This document shows, piece by piece, positions 24,422-36,300 of a stretch of 64,000 nucleotides of DNA. Below the pieces are notes generated by a model that was given only the letters and a program-made list of their open reading frames with translations, did not search any database and was not told the DNA's origin. The stretch spans positions 1 through 64,000 of the forward strand of contig JAEWSG010000226.1 in assembly GCA_023398495.1 (NCBI GenBank), read 5' to 3'. The DNA comes from Bacillota bacterium. GTDB lineage: Bacteria; Bacillota; Clostridia; Acetivibrionales; Acetivibrionaceae. Numbering within the stretch: position 1 is the stretch's first letter; each line of letters begins with the position of its first letter. The position numbers and the translations under genes were made by a program.

Positions 24422-27400
24422 ATGCAAACGTATGATTTAACACATCCGCAGAAAAGGGTATGGTACGTTGAAAAACTTCATTCCGGTATGCCTGTATATA
24501 ATATTGGGGGATACTCAAGGTTTAATGGAGATATAAAATTTGAACTGGCCAATAAGTCAATTAATATATTTATTGAGAAAAACGATGGAATAAGGCTGCG
24601 TATTCTGGAGCACGGTGGGAAAGCAGTACAATACATAAGTGAGTACACTTTTAAAGACATCGATTTTTTTGACTTCAGCAGCTGTGAGAAGCCTGAAGAA
24701 GCGTTGAAAAAGTGGCAGCAGGATATTATGGAAAAGCCGTTTGAATTATTAAATAGTGACCTGTACTATTTTGCAGTATATAAAACCAGCGACAATAATT
24801 CAGGTATTTTCGTCAAAATGCATCATATTATTTCAGATGGATGGTCTGTAAACATAATGTCCAAGCAGATTTTTGATGTTTATAATAGGCTTCTAAATAA
24901 AGAAGAGATATTTACTGATATTAAACCTTCATATACTGAGTTTATTGAAAATGAAAGGGCATACCTGGCTTCAGAAAGATTTCAAAAGAACAAGGCTTTT
25001 TTTGACAGTAAATTTCAAGAAATGCCCGAACCAATCTTTAATAATGTTACACGTGATATCAGGGGAAAAAGGAAGGCCTTTCATATAGAAAACTCTCTTA
25101 CCAATAAAATAAAGGAATACTGCAGTAATAACCGCGTATCGCTAAATGCTTTTTTTGTCGCAAATGTCTTGGTATATCTATATAGAATTTCGCAAAAAAG
25201 GGATATAGTAATCGGTACGCCGGTCTTAAACAGATCTGGTAGAACAGAAAAAAATATATTTGGAATGTTTACAAGCAGTATGCCGTTCAGATTTTATATT
25301 GAGAATGGAAAGGGGTTTCAGGAGCTGATAAAAGGCGTTAATGATGAGCTTAAAAGCTTTTATTTTAACCAGCGGTATCCGTATGACCTTCTGGTTAAGG
25401 ACATCTCGGCACGGGATGCATTGTATCAGGTATGTGTAAATTATTACAATACTGCCCTTGAAAACAAAGTTAACGGAATAAATGTTGATTTTACGGAACT
25501 TTATAACGGAAGTCAGTTGTACCCTCTTGAGATCATAATTAAAGAATGGTCAGGGGAAGGGAAGCTGGCACTTGAATTTGACTATAAGCTTGGGGATTTT
25601 TGTGAAAGAAAGATAGATAGTATGTTTTTTTCACTGGAAAAAATGATTGGACAAGTACTTGAGGATGATTCTGTAAAAGCTGAAAAAATTGAAATCCTGT
25701 CAAAGGAAGAAAGAGATTTTCAGCTGAGCATTTTTAACTCAAAGAATGCCGTATATCCTATGGATAAAACAGTAATCCAGCTATTTGAAGAGCAGGTTAA
25801 GAATACGCCGGATAAAACAGCTATAATTTGTGGGAATGAAAATATTACATATATGGAGCTCAATATAAAAGCAAACAGGCTTGCTGAGGTTTTAAGAAGC
25901 AAAGGTGTAACCAGGGAAACAATTACAGCCCTTATTGTTGATCATTCAATTGAAGCTGTCATAGGTATTTTAGGGATACTCAAGGCAGGAGGAGCATATT
26001 TGCCTATAGATCCTTTGTACACCGGACAGAGAAGAATGTATATGCTTGCAAAGGCAAAATGCAGGCTTATCGTTACAGATTGCATAAATAACATAGACTT
26101 TGATTTTGACGGAGAAATTATAGATCTGAAAAGTGATGAAGCATTATGTGGTGAAGGTCTGAATCAGGAAAATATCAATGAACCCTCCGACTTGGCTTAC
26201 GTAATTTATACCTCGGGTTCAACCGGTAATCCTAAGGGAGTCATGATTTCGCACAGGGGATTGGTTAATTATGTTTGGTGGGCCAAAAAGATGTATGTGA
26301 AAGATGAAAATGAAGCATTTGCACTCTATTCGTCTTTTTCCTTCGACCTGACGGTGACTTCGGTATTTACGCCGCTTATTTCCGGATGCACAATTCATGT
26401 ATATAGTGACAATAAGGATGAGTATGTGCTCTATAGAATAATGAGGGAGAATAAGGTCAGCGTTATAAAGCTCACTCCGTCCCATATGTCCCTTATAAAG
26501 GATTTAGACAACGGACATTCTTCGGTAAGAAGGCTTATTGTAGGTGGCGAGGATTTGAAGGTGAGTCTGGCAGAAAGCACATATAAGAGCTTTGGAACTA
26601 ATATGGAAATATTTAACGAATATGGTCCTACTGAGACAGTAGTTGGCTGCATGATACATAAATATGACTTGGTGAAGGACCGTGGGACTTCAGTGCCAAT
26701 TGGAATTCCTATAGATAATGTTCAGATTTATATACTTGATGAATATTTAAATCTTATGCCTGAGGGAAGCATAGGGGAGATGTACATATCGGGTGATGGG
26801 GTTGCCAAAGGATACTTGGCAGAAGAGGAACTGACAGCACAAAAATTTTTAGATAACCCGTTTATCCCGGGAAAAAGGATGTATAAGACCGGTGACGTTG
26901 CATGTTTTATAGACGGGAGAGTAATAGAGTACAAGGGAAGAAGCGATCAGCAGTTAAAAATCAACGGTTACAGGATAGAGCCTGGAGAAATTGAAAGTAG
27001 GATACTTGACCTCGAAAATGTTTCAGAAGCGGTAGTAATCAACTCTAAAGACGATAAAGGTAGTATATGCCTGTGTGCATATATTGTCGTATCTAAAGGC
27101 GGGAACTCGGATGAAATAAAAAAACATCTTTCGAGGTGCTTGCCGGAATATATGGTGCCTCGACATTACTTCATTCTGGATAAAATACCACTTACTAAAA
27201 ACGGAAAAGTGAATATAAAGCTATTGCCTGTGCCCACGGCAAAGGACCTTAACATAGAGGAGTATATAGCTCCAAAAGGAGATCGGGAAAAAATTCTTAT
27301 CAAACACGCAGAAGAAATACTAAACGCGAATGAGATTGGAATGAAAAACAATTTTTTTAACCTGGGAGGAGATTCAATTAAGGCAATTCAACTTGCAGGT

Positions 27401-28891
27401 AAATTGAATGAGAATGGCTTTTTGCTAAGGGTGAAAGATGTTTTATCAAACCCGGTATTTATGGATATGGCATTGTGCATTGAAGAAAGTTCCAGGTGTA
27501 AAGAAACTGCTTCACTTGAAAAAACTTTTAAACCTTCGCCTATAATCAAGTGGTTTCTATCACGTGATTTCACTGAACAAAACTATTATAACCAGTCCGT
27601 TCTACTGGATTTTAAGGCTGAACTGTCAAAAGAGGACTTTGAAAAAATAATGGATGTTCTTATAAAACACCATGATTCATTAAGACTAAATATAGACTTT
27701 AATACGGGCAAGCTGTTTTTCTTGGAGGAACAAAGTGCTCAAATAGAGGCAGGATATTATGACCTGTCAGCTTTAGGGAAGCAAGAACAAGAAGCTCTGA
27801 TATTAAAGCATTGTACAGATATTAAGACCAGCTTTGATATAGAAAAAGGCACGTTGCTTAAAGGATGCCTGTTTGAATTGGGGGATAAGGGAAGGAAGGT
27901 TTTTCTAACAGCACACCATATTGCTGTTGATGGTGTTTCATGGAGAATACTGCTGGAGGATTTTTCAATACTGTTTAAAAAGCTTCAGAGTAAAAGCAGT
28001 CTGAGCCTCTCACATAAAACGGATTCAATACAGATATGGAATACTGCTATGGAAAAATACTTTAAAGCACCGGGTGATAAAAGCGAAAAATACTGGAAGG
28101 GTGTATCAGGTAAAAAGTTTTCTTTTCCAGTGGACAGGCCTTCTGTAAATAATTCTATGTTATTTTGCGATACATTAAGTTTTTCCATAGATAAGGGTAT
28201 GACCTCCAAACTTATTTTTGACACAAAAAAAGCATATGGTACAAAGCCTGTAGAACTTATGGCATCTGCTTTAGGACTTTCTATATGCGAGGTTTCTAAA
28301 AACCATGAAGTGGTTTTTCTGATGGAAGGCCATGGAAGAGAAGAACTACTTACCAATATTGATATTACAAGAACTACAGGTTGGTTTACGAGTATTTATC
28401 CTGTGAAACTTAATATAGAAGGTTGTGATCTGGCTACACAAATAAAGTCGATAAAGGATCAGTTGAGGCAAGTGCCGGACAATGGAATGGGCTTTGGGTT
28501 TTACAGGTTTGAAAAGAAACTTGATTTTGAAGATGAAAATTATATAAGGTTCAACTACTTAGGGCAGATGGATGGATTTAAGGATGAACTTTTTAATAGA
28601 TCAAAGGAGTATACAGGTCTTGATTCAAGCCCAACAAATAATATGACCGCTCTTCTGGATATAAATGCTATGATGGAGGACGAAACATTAGTTGTAAATA
28701 TAACTTACAGCAAGAATCAATTCGAAGATCATACGGTGTCAAGCTTTGCAGCAAAGTTTAAAGACAACCTGGAGAGAATAATTGAACACTGTGCCCGAAA
28801 AGAAATTACAGAGTATACCGTTTCGGATTTTGAACTGGTAGAGTTTTCACAGGATGATCTTGACGGCCTCTTGTCAGATATTGAAACTTAG
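24422..28891 (+). CDS. NRPS 1: starter C-A(Asn)-PCP-E
   Basis: A 1489-residue initiation protein. The C domain (1-440) starts THPQKRVWYVEKL, as in lipoinitiation starter C domains, and has HHIISDG (His134-His135). The A domain (about 455-960) has YTSGSTGNPKG at 596. Its hand-read code, DLTKIGEVGK, is close to the asparagine code DLTKLGEVGK. In the PCP, Ser985 sits in LGGDS. The E domain (about 1040-1470) has HHIAVDG (His1165-His1166), EGHGRE and RTTGWFTSIYPV. The predicted step is fatty acylation of Asn and its epimerisation to D-Asn. No acyl-CoA ligase is in the window. ATG 24422 follows GGGGGAGG. First gene of the operon. Confidence 0.9.
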   Translation: MQTYDLTHPQKRVWYVEKLHSGMPVYNIGGYSRFNGDIKFELANKSINIFIEKNDGIRLRILEHGGKAVQYISEYTFKDIDFFDFSSCEKPEEALKKWQQDIMEKPFELLNSDLYYFAVYKTSDNNSGIFVKMHHIISDGWSVNIMSKQIFDVYNRLLNKEEIFTDIKPSYTEFIENERAYLASERFQKNKAFFDSKFQEMPEPIFNNVTRDIRGKRKAFHIENSLTNKIKEYCSNNRVSLNAFFVANVLVYLYRISQKRDIVIGTPVLNRSGRTEKNIFGMFTSSMPFRFYIENGKGFQELIKGVNDELKSFYFNQRYPYDLLVKDISARDALYQVCVNYYNTALENKVNGINVDFTELYNGSQLYPLEIIIKEWSGEGKLALEFDYKLGDFCERKIDSMFFSLEKMIGQVLEDDSVKAEKIEILSKEERDFQLSIFNSKNAVYPMDKTVIQLFEEQVKNTPDKTAIICGNENITYMELNIKANRLAEVLRSKGVTRETITALIVDHSIEAVIGILGILKAGGAYLPIDPLYTGQRRMYMLAKAKCRLIVTDCINNIDFDFDGEIIDLKSDEALCGEGLNQENINEPSDLAYVIYTSGSTGNPKGVMISHRGLVNYVWWAKKMYVKDENEAFALYSSFSFDLTVTSVFTPLISGCTIHVYSDNKDEYVLYRIMRENKVSVIKLTPSHMSLIKDLDNGHSSVRRLIVGGEDLKVSLAESTYKSFGTNMEIFNEYGPTETVVGCMIHKYDLVKDRGTSVPIGIPIDNVQIYILDEYLNLMPEGSIGEMYISGDGVAKGYLAEEELTAQKFLDNPFIPGKRMYKTGDVACFIDGRVIEYKGRSDQQLKINGYRIEPGEIESRILDLENVSEAVVINSKDDKGSICLCAYIVVSKGGNSDEIKKHLSRCLPEYMVPRHYFILDKIPLTKNGKVNIKLLPVPTAKDLNIEEYIAPKGDREKILIKHAEEILNANEIGMKNNFFNLGGDSIKAIQLAGKLNENGFLLRVKDVLSNPVFMDMALCIEESSRCKETASLEKTFKPSPIIKWFLSRDFTEQNYYNQSVLLDFKAELSKEDFEKIMDVLIKHHDSLRLNIDFNTGKLFFLEEQSAQIEAGYYDLSALGKQEQEALILKHCTDIKTSFDIEKGTLLKGCLFELGDKGRKVFLTAHHIAVDGVSWRILLEDFSILFKKLQSKSSLSLSHKTDSIQIWNTAMEKYFKAPGDKSEKYWKGVSGKKFSFPVDRPSVNNSMLFCDTLSFSIDKGMTSKLIFDTKKAYGTKPVELMASALGLSICEVSKNHEVVFLMEGHGREELLTNIDITRTTGWFTSIYPVKLNIEGCDLATQIKSIKDQLRQVPDNGMGFGFYRFEKKLDFEDENYIRFNYLGQMDGFKDELFNRSKEYTGLDSSPTNNMTALLDINAMMEDETLVVNITYSKNQFEDHTVSSFAAKFKDNLERIIEHCARKEITEYTVSDFELVEFSQDDLDGLLSDIET

Positions 28892-28950
28892 GTAGGACTA
28901 AAATATAAGTTAGGTGATTTGCAAAAAAATAAATTCTTTAGGAGGGTATT

Positions 28951-30213
28951 GTGGAAAAGATAATATGCAAAAAGTGTATTTTGCACTCAAAGGTGCCGGA
29001 GGTAACTATAGGGAGTGATGGAAATTGTGTATTCTGCCAGATAAGCAGTCATGTTACAGAGGAGATGGCGAAACAGAATGCCATTTACCTTCAGAAAAGG
29101 ATGCTTGACATATTTGAAAATGTGAAAAAGCAGAAAAGGCCATTTGATGTGCTGGTTTATTTCAGCGGAGGAAAAGACAGTACTTATGTACTCAATTTAA
29201 TGAAGAACAAATATAAAATGAATGTTCTTGCATACAGTATGATCCAGCCTTTTGTGACAGAGGCTGCGAGGAGTAACATAGATCAGATTGTGAAAAAAAT
29301 GAATGTTCAGGCTGTTAAATTTTATATGGATGAGGAAGTGTTCAAAAAAGGAATGGCATATTCCTTGGTACACGGTCATGAATATGGTATGACTGAGTGG
29401 GTTGGCTGCCAGATTTGCGGATATTTTACCAAATGGGTTGGAGTTAAACTTGCAATGAAGCTTGGTATACCTCTGGTCATAGATGGTATGGACAGTGCTC
29501 AGGGTGGATATGGGGTAATAAATGAAGGCGAACAGGTAATTCAAAGGCTCAAAAATGGGATTAAGCCGTTTGGAAATGTTCATGACCTGATAAATGATGC
29601 CCTGGGGGAAGAGTGGAGGCATAGCCTGTACTATTTTGATAAAGAAGAAGTGCTTAATGAAAAATATCCAACTGCCATGTCACCCTTATGTTTTGTTGAA
29701 TATGAACCTATGTACATTTTTAAGAATCTTGAGGAAATGGGTATTTCCTTCAAGCAGTTTAAAAGCCTCAACACTAACTGTGAACTTTTGTATCTCCTTG
29801 ATTATATATCCATGTGCAGATATGATTGCGATTCATATATCAAGCTTTATGCTTCAGGACTAAGAAGCAATTACGATACCATAGAACAGCTTGAGCTTGA
29901 AAGAGCGGAGCATAAAAAGCAACTCACTCGGAGTGAAATGATAACCTTGCTGGACGAATACAAGGAAGTACTTTACTATGTTATCGATCATGAGCTTTGT
30001 GAAACCAATATAAATGATGAACATAAATCAAATATAATGGGTCGTTTAAAGCTCAGTGTTGAGATGTTTGGTAAGGAAACACTGGAAAAACTCATGTTAA
30101 GAGTTTTAAAAATGAGAGGACAGGCTGAATATTTAGGTATTAACCTTAAAGAAATAAACAGATCAGATATTGGCACAATAGCTTCAAAAGGAGAAGTAAC
30201 ACAAATTTATTGA
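28951..30213 (+). CDS. PP-loop ATPase (N-acetyl-sugar amidotransferase / alpha-hydrolase type)
   Basis: A 420-residue cytosolic enzyme. An N-terminal zinc-ribbon-like element (CKKC, then CVFC: Cys6, 9, 26, 29) precedes the PP-loop SGGKDS (72-77), which activates a substrate carbonyl by adenylation. A second CxxC (Cys153, Cys156 in GCQICG) could bind metal or handle sulfur. The layout matches the WbpG/PseA amidotransferase family. Related adenine-nucleotide alpha-hydrolase enzymes make thioamides in closthioamide biosynthesis. Between NRPS genes, a backbone or side-chain amidation or thioamidation is plausible. That role is inferred. GTG 28951 follows AGGAGGG. Confidence 0.8.
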   Translation: MEKIICKKCILHSKVPEVTIGSDGNCVFCQISSHVTEEMAKQNAIYLQKRMLDIFENVKKQKRPFDVLVYFSGGKDSTYVLNLMKNKYKMNVLAYSMIQPFVTEAARSNIDQIVKKMNVQAVKFYMDEEVFKKGMAYSLVHGHEYGMTEWVGCQICGYFTKWVGVKLAMKLGIPLVIDGMDSAQGGYGVINEGEQVIQRLKNGIKPFGNVHDLINDALGEEWRHSLYYFDKEEVLNEKYPTAMSPLCFVEYEPMYIFKNLEEMGISFKQFKSLNTNCELLYLLDYISMCRYDCDSYIKLYASGLRSNYDTIEQLELERAEHKKQLTRSEMITLLDEYKEVLYYVIDHELCETNINDEHKSNIMGRLKLSVEMFGKETLEKLMLRVLKMRGQAEYLGINLKEINRSDIGTIASKGEVTQIY

Positions 30214-30316
30214 CTATATTGAACGCGATAAAGATTTTACATCGCGCTTCAATTTCCTTAATACAATATCACGAAAATCAAATCTTCCAATGTATAATCA
30301 TTTTCGTGATTTATAT
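30214..30316 (-). repeat. Dispersed two-hairpin repeat, copy C (inverted)
   Basis: Full-length copy in minus orientation, beginning the base after the TGA of the PP-loop gene. First hairpin: CACGAAAAT with ATTTTCGTG. Second hairpin: ATTGAAG-CGCGAT with ATCGCG-TTCAAT. It fills most of the 145-nt gap before NRPS 2. Confidence 0.8.
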
Positions 30317-30358
30317 ATATTGATAAATTGATATTCTAAATTTGGGGGATTATAAAAA

Positions 30359-33300
30359 ATGTATACATTAAAGAATGATGAGAAAATTCCGGGGGATAAA
30401 AGTCCAAAAGTCAAAAGTGCCGTAGAAGACATTCTGCCTTTAACGCCTATGCAGGAAAGTATGTTGTTTCAATACCTTAAAAATCCCAACAGCGAAGAGT
30501 ATTTCCAGCAGTTGACTTTGTACTTGTACGGTGAATTGGAGGTTGAGGGGTTTAAAAAAGCATGGTGCACTGTAGCTCAAAGAAACGAAGCTTTACGTTC
30601 GGTAATTAAGTGGGAAAATCTCAACCAGCCTGTCCAGGTGGTTTTTAAAGAGCAGAGGCTTAAAATCAGGGAATATGATTTCTCCTGTATTGATGAAGGT
30701 ACGTGGCGTGAAAAAGTGGTTAAAATGGCGCAAGAGGACAGGTGGGAAGGCCTTGATATTGAAAAGGAACCCTTTAGAATAAGTCTTCTCAAAATGCCGG
30801 AACACAATTATGCTGTAATAATAAGCGGACACCATATCTTATATGACGGATGGAGCAACGGAATACTTCTAACGGAATTCTTTGAAGGATACAACCGCTA
30901 TATAAAAGGGATTGAGCCTTTAAGCGGAATTAATAAATTAAAAATCAGAGATTATATCAAGTGGACAAAGACTTTGGATAAAGAGCATCTTACGCAATTC
31001 TGGAAGAATTATTTATGTGGGTTTGACAGAAAAACGAGACTTCCGGTCTCAACAGGCAAAAAAGAGGTTACATTTGGTGCAGAGGAACTTACATTTGATC
31101 TTTCTCTTGAGCTTTCCGAAAAGGTTAAGAGTTTTGCCAGAGAAAAAAATTTCACACCTGCGACTTTATTTTTTGCTGCATGGGGCATTTTGCTGCAAAA
31201 AATCGACAATTCAAAAGATGTTGTTTTCGGGATTACAGTTTCGGGAAGAAACATAAAGTTAAGGGGAATTGAAAACACTGTAGGGTTATTTATAAACACC
31301 ATACCTGTAAGATTTATGGCATCTGGAGACGAAAAATTGAGCAAATGTCTGGAGGATTTAAACCGAGCTTTAATTGGCAGGGAAGAATATGAGTATTGTT
31401 CACTTTCAGATATCAAAGACGCAAGCGAAATAGATAACCGAGAAAACCTATTCGATTCAATTATTGCTTTTGAAAATTATCCGTTAGATACAAAGCTCTT
31501 GAATTCAGAGAGTACTTTCAGAATAACAGATTATGAGGTTTTTGAAAAATCAAACTTCGACTTGAGTGTTTCAATTATGAATTTTGAGAAAATGAAAATC
31601 AAGTTCATTTATAACAAGGGAATTTTTGAAGAAAGATATATAAAAGACCTTTCCAAGCGTTTAACCAAGATCATTGAGGAAATAACAGATAAAAGTGAAA
31701 AACCTCTTTGTGAAGTGGAAACTTTGACAACAGAGGAAAGAGATTTTTTATTAAACGGCTTGAACAACAATGTGAGTGAGTATCCGAAAAGAAAATCTCT
31801 TCAGCAACTTTTTGAGGAGCAAGTAGAAAAAAGACCTGATGCAGTTGCTCTTAAAATAGAAGGTATGGAAATGACTTATGGGGAGCTTAATGAAAGGGCC
31901 AATAGACTTGCTGCACTCCTTATTGGTATGGGCGTAAAGTCTAATGAGACGGTAGGCCTTTTGTTCGGCAGATCCTTTGAAATGATAATAAGCATACTTG
32001 CAGTGCTTAAAGCCGGGGGTGCCTATTTACCTTTAGACCCTGACAATCCGGTGCAAAGGTCTTTAGATATGCTTAACAGCACAAATACAGCCATTCTTTT
32101 GATGGAGAAGTCTTTGGGTGAAAGAGTATTTACATCAACGGATGTTTTTAATTTTGAGTGGGATATTGAAACTTTAATATATGAAGAAATAACAGATAAA
32201 ATAAGTAAATATCCGGCTTCAAACCCTGTATGCAATAATATATCCTGTGATACAGCTTATGTAATGTATACATCAGGTTCAACAGGAGTACCTAAGGGAA
32301 TACAGACCTCCCACTATAATATAAGCAGGGTTGTGAAGAATACCAATTACGTAGAAATATTGCCATCCGATGTTTTACTGCAGTTATCAAATTATGCCTT
32401 TGACGGTTCCACATTTGATATTTTCGGAGCACTGTTAAATGGTGCAAAGCTTGTGCTTATAAAGAAAGAAACATTTTTGGATATGGCAAAGTTGACAGCC
32501 GTTATAAAAGATGAGGGGGTAACAGTATTTTTTATAACTACTGCACTTTTCAATGCTTTAGTAGATACCGACGCACAGAGTCTTAAAAATATAAGAAAAG
32601 TCCTTTTTGGAGGAGAACGTATTTCGAACATCCATGCTGCCAAGGCTCTTGAGGCAGCAGGACAGGGGAAGCTTGTACATGTATATGGGCCTACCGAGAC
32701 AACAACCTTTGCAACGTATTTTCCTATTGACAATATTGATAATTCTTCTGCAACTATTCCTATAGGCAAGCCCATATCAAATACTGAAATCTATGTGCTT
32801 GATCAAAACTTAAAGCCTGTGTTCCCAGACTGTTTGGGGGAACTATACATAGCCGGTGATGGTGTTGCAAAGGGTTACATAAATGATGCCCAACTCACAT
32901 CTGAGAGATTTATAAGGCACTTGTTCAAATCAAAAGGGTTTATGTACAAAACTGGAGATATTGTACGAATGCTTCCCGGCGGAGATATCGAATTCATAGA
33001 CAGAGCAGACAAACAGGTTAAAATCAGGGGATTTAGGATAGAACCCGGAGAAATAGAAGCTCGCCTCAATGCACATGAGGATATTGGCGAGGCTGTTGTG
33101 AATATATTGAAGGAGGAGGACGGGAATCAGTATATTTGTGCTTATGTGGCAGCAAAGAAGGAACTAACCGGAGATGAAATCAGGAGTTTTCTGTCAAGAG
33201 AACTTCCGACATACATGATACCTTCTAAAATTGTACTTATTGATAAAATTCCTGTTACGTCTAATGGAAAGGTAGATTTCAAAAAGCTTTCAGAATACAT

Positions 33301-36300
33301 CAAGGAAGAAGAGTGCGGATCTTTATATGAGGAACCTGCTGAAGGCTTGGAAAGACAGCTGGCTGATATATGGCAGCAGGTACTAAAGGTTCAGAAAGTT
33401 GGAGCAAACGATGATTTTTACTCATTGGGAGGACATTCCCTGAAAGCTACAATGCTTGCTTCAAAAATACAAAAAGAATTAGGTATAGAAGTACCTTTGT
33501 CTACGGTCCTTAAGAATACAACAGTCAGGCTCCTGGCTAATTGCATTTCAGACTTGAGTAAATCCGATTATCCTCCTATAGCAAAGGCCGAAAGGCAGGA
33601 ATATTATCCTGTAACATCAGCTCAGAAAAGCATATACGTTCAAAAGCATTCGGACGATGTTGCAACTCTATATAACATGCCTCTTTCCCTCTCAATAACA
33701 GGTCACATAGATGAAGCGAAACTTGTCAATTCCATTAAACTTCTGGTTAAGAGGCATGAAGCGCTGAGAACCTCATTTCATATGCATGAAGGAGAGATCG
33801 TGCAGAAAATAAATGAGGATATAACGATGGATATTCCGGTTTTAGCTGCGGATAAGGAGAATATTGACAGCTTAATTAGAGGGGCAGTTGAGCCGTTTGA
33901 CTTATCAGCAGCTCCCCTTATAAGGTCAAAGCTTTTTAAGTTATCAGATGTTGAGCATGTACTTTTTTTGGACATGCATCATATAGTTTCAGATGGAATT
34001 ACAGTAAAAATTTTTATTGAAGAATTAATTTCAATCTACGAAGGTAAAGAGTTGGAAGAACTGAAGGTACAGTATAAGGATTATACCATATGGCACCTTG
34101 AACAGGTAAAAAGTCAAAGATATCAGAAGATGGGTATGTTCTGGAATGAAATGCTTAAGGATGAAATTCCGGTTCTAAACATGCCGCTTGATATGCAAAG
34201 ACATGAAAAAAGAAGATTTAAAGGCGATAGCTTCAAATTTACCATTTCACAAAGCCAAAAGAATGGATTGGAAAGGCTTGCAAAAAAGAATAGAGTTACC
34301 TTGAATAATGTATTTGCGGCCGTTTATTACATACTTTTGAGCAGGTATACCGGCCAGAATGATATTATAATAGGTTCGCTTGTTGCAGGAAGAAGTGAGC
34401 AGGATACATGGCGCATGGCGGGTATGTTCAATAATTTCCTTCCTTTGAGAATGAAAATTGATACCGAAGCTGACTTTGAGAGCTTTTTGACAGCAACCGG
34501 AGATATGATGATAAATGCATATGCCAATCAGGACTATTCCTTTGACAACATTGTTGAGAACAATCTCAAGGGTGTAACTGCTTCCAGGAATCCTTTCTTT
34601 GATACTATGCTTATTTTGCACAACCAGTTTGATTCGATAAATGATATTAAGCTCAAAGAAGCATCACTCTCAAACCGTGAAATTATGCACAATACTTCAA
34701 AGCTGGATTTTAAGCTGGATATAGTAGAGGCTTTAGCGGGTGAACTAAAGTGCATACTCGAGTATAGTGTAGATTTATTTTATCAAAGCACAATTGAGCG
34801 ACTTGCCGGGCATTTTAAAAATATTATCGAGGAGGTTGTATCAAATCCGAAAATAAAGATTAATGAAATAGAAATGCTCTCTGAAAATGAAAAATTACAA
34901 CTACTAATTGATTTTAACTCAACAGATATTGAATATCCCAAAGAGAAAAATATTTATGAGTTCTTAAAGCAACAGGCGGAAGATACACCAGACAGAACGG
35001 CAGTGTTTTTTGGAGAGGAGACGGTGTCATATTCGGAGCTTGACAGGAGATCAAACAGGCTTGCAGAGCTCTTAAGAAGTATGGGTGTAACCAGGGACAG
35101 TGTTGTTGCAGTTATGCTGGATCGTTCTGTTTCCATGGCGGTAAGCCTTTTTGGAATTCACAAAGCCGGTGGCGCGTATATGCCCATTAGTCCGGATTAT
35201 CCTTTGGCTAGAATAAATTACATGCTGGAGGACAGTGGTGCTGTAATATTGATAACGGAAGAGGCTCACAGATCTAAAATTGGTGAATATGTAAATACTG
35301 TTTTTGTGGATGATCCCGCTGTCTTTAATGGAGAAGCGAAGGAAATTCAGAAAATAAATAAGCCTGATGATTTAGCCTATGTTATATATACATCAGGTTC
35401 GACAGGAAAGCCCAAGGGAGCAATGATCGAGCATTACTCAATGGTAAACAGGCTTAACTGGATGCAAAACAGCTTCCCGATAGGAGAAAATGATGTAATA
35501 CTTCAAAAAACTCCATTCACATTTGATGTATCGGTGTGGGAGCTTTTCTGGTGGGCAATGGCTGGGGCTAAAGTCTGCTTCCTAAAGCCAGGGGCGGAAA
35601 AGGAGCCTTCTTTAATAATAAATGCAATAGAGAAGTATAAGATTACAACAATGCACTTTGTACCTTCTATGCTAGCAGCGTTTTTAAGTTATGTGGAAAA
35701 CGGTGTAGACATTATGAAACTAAAAAGCTTGAGACAAGTTTTTGCAAGCGGGGAAGCTCTTGGAGCAGGGCTTGTAAATAAATTCAACAGGTTGTTTGCA
35801 CCAATCGGAACAAAGCTTGTAAATCTCTATGGTCCTACTGAGGCGACAGTGGATGTATCCTGGTTTGACTGCTCTAATAGAGTTGATTTTGATACTATTC
35901 CAATAGGAAAACCCATTGATAATATCAGGCTTTATGTTTTGGACTCTAGAGCCAAGCTTCAGCCGATCGGAGTGCCTGGTGAACTGCATATAGGTGGAGA
36001 TGGTCTGGCAAGGGGGTATTTAGGAAGGCCTGAGCTTACTGTTGAAAAATTTATTGCAGATCCATTCCATGTGGGAGAGCGTATATACAGAACAGGGGAT
36101 CTGGCGAAGTGGCTGCCCGATGGGAATATTGAATATCTGGGAAGAATGGATAATCAGATTAAAATAAGAGGTTTTAGAATTGAGCTGGGGGAAATCGAAT
36201 CGGAACTTCTAAAAATTAAAGATATTAGCAATGCTGCTGTCAAAGCCTTGGAAGACAGTTCTGGTGACAAATATCTTTGTGGTTATATTGAAGCTGAAGA

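Noticed and set aside
31009..31416. Minus-strand frames inside the NRPS genes (many of 60-170 codons)
   Set aside because: They are complements of conserved C and A domain motifs and recur at equivalent domain positions, as expected for shadows.
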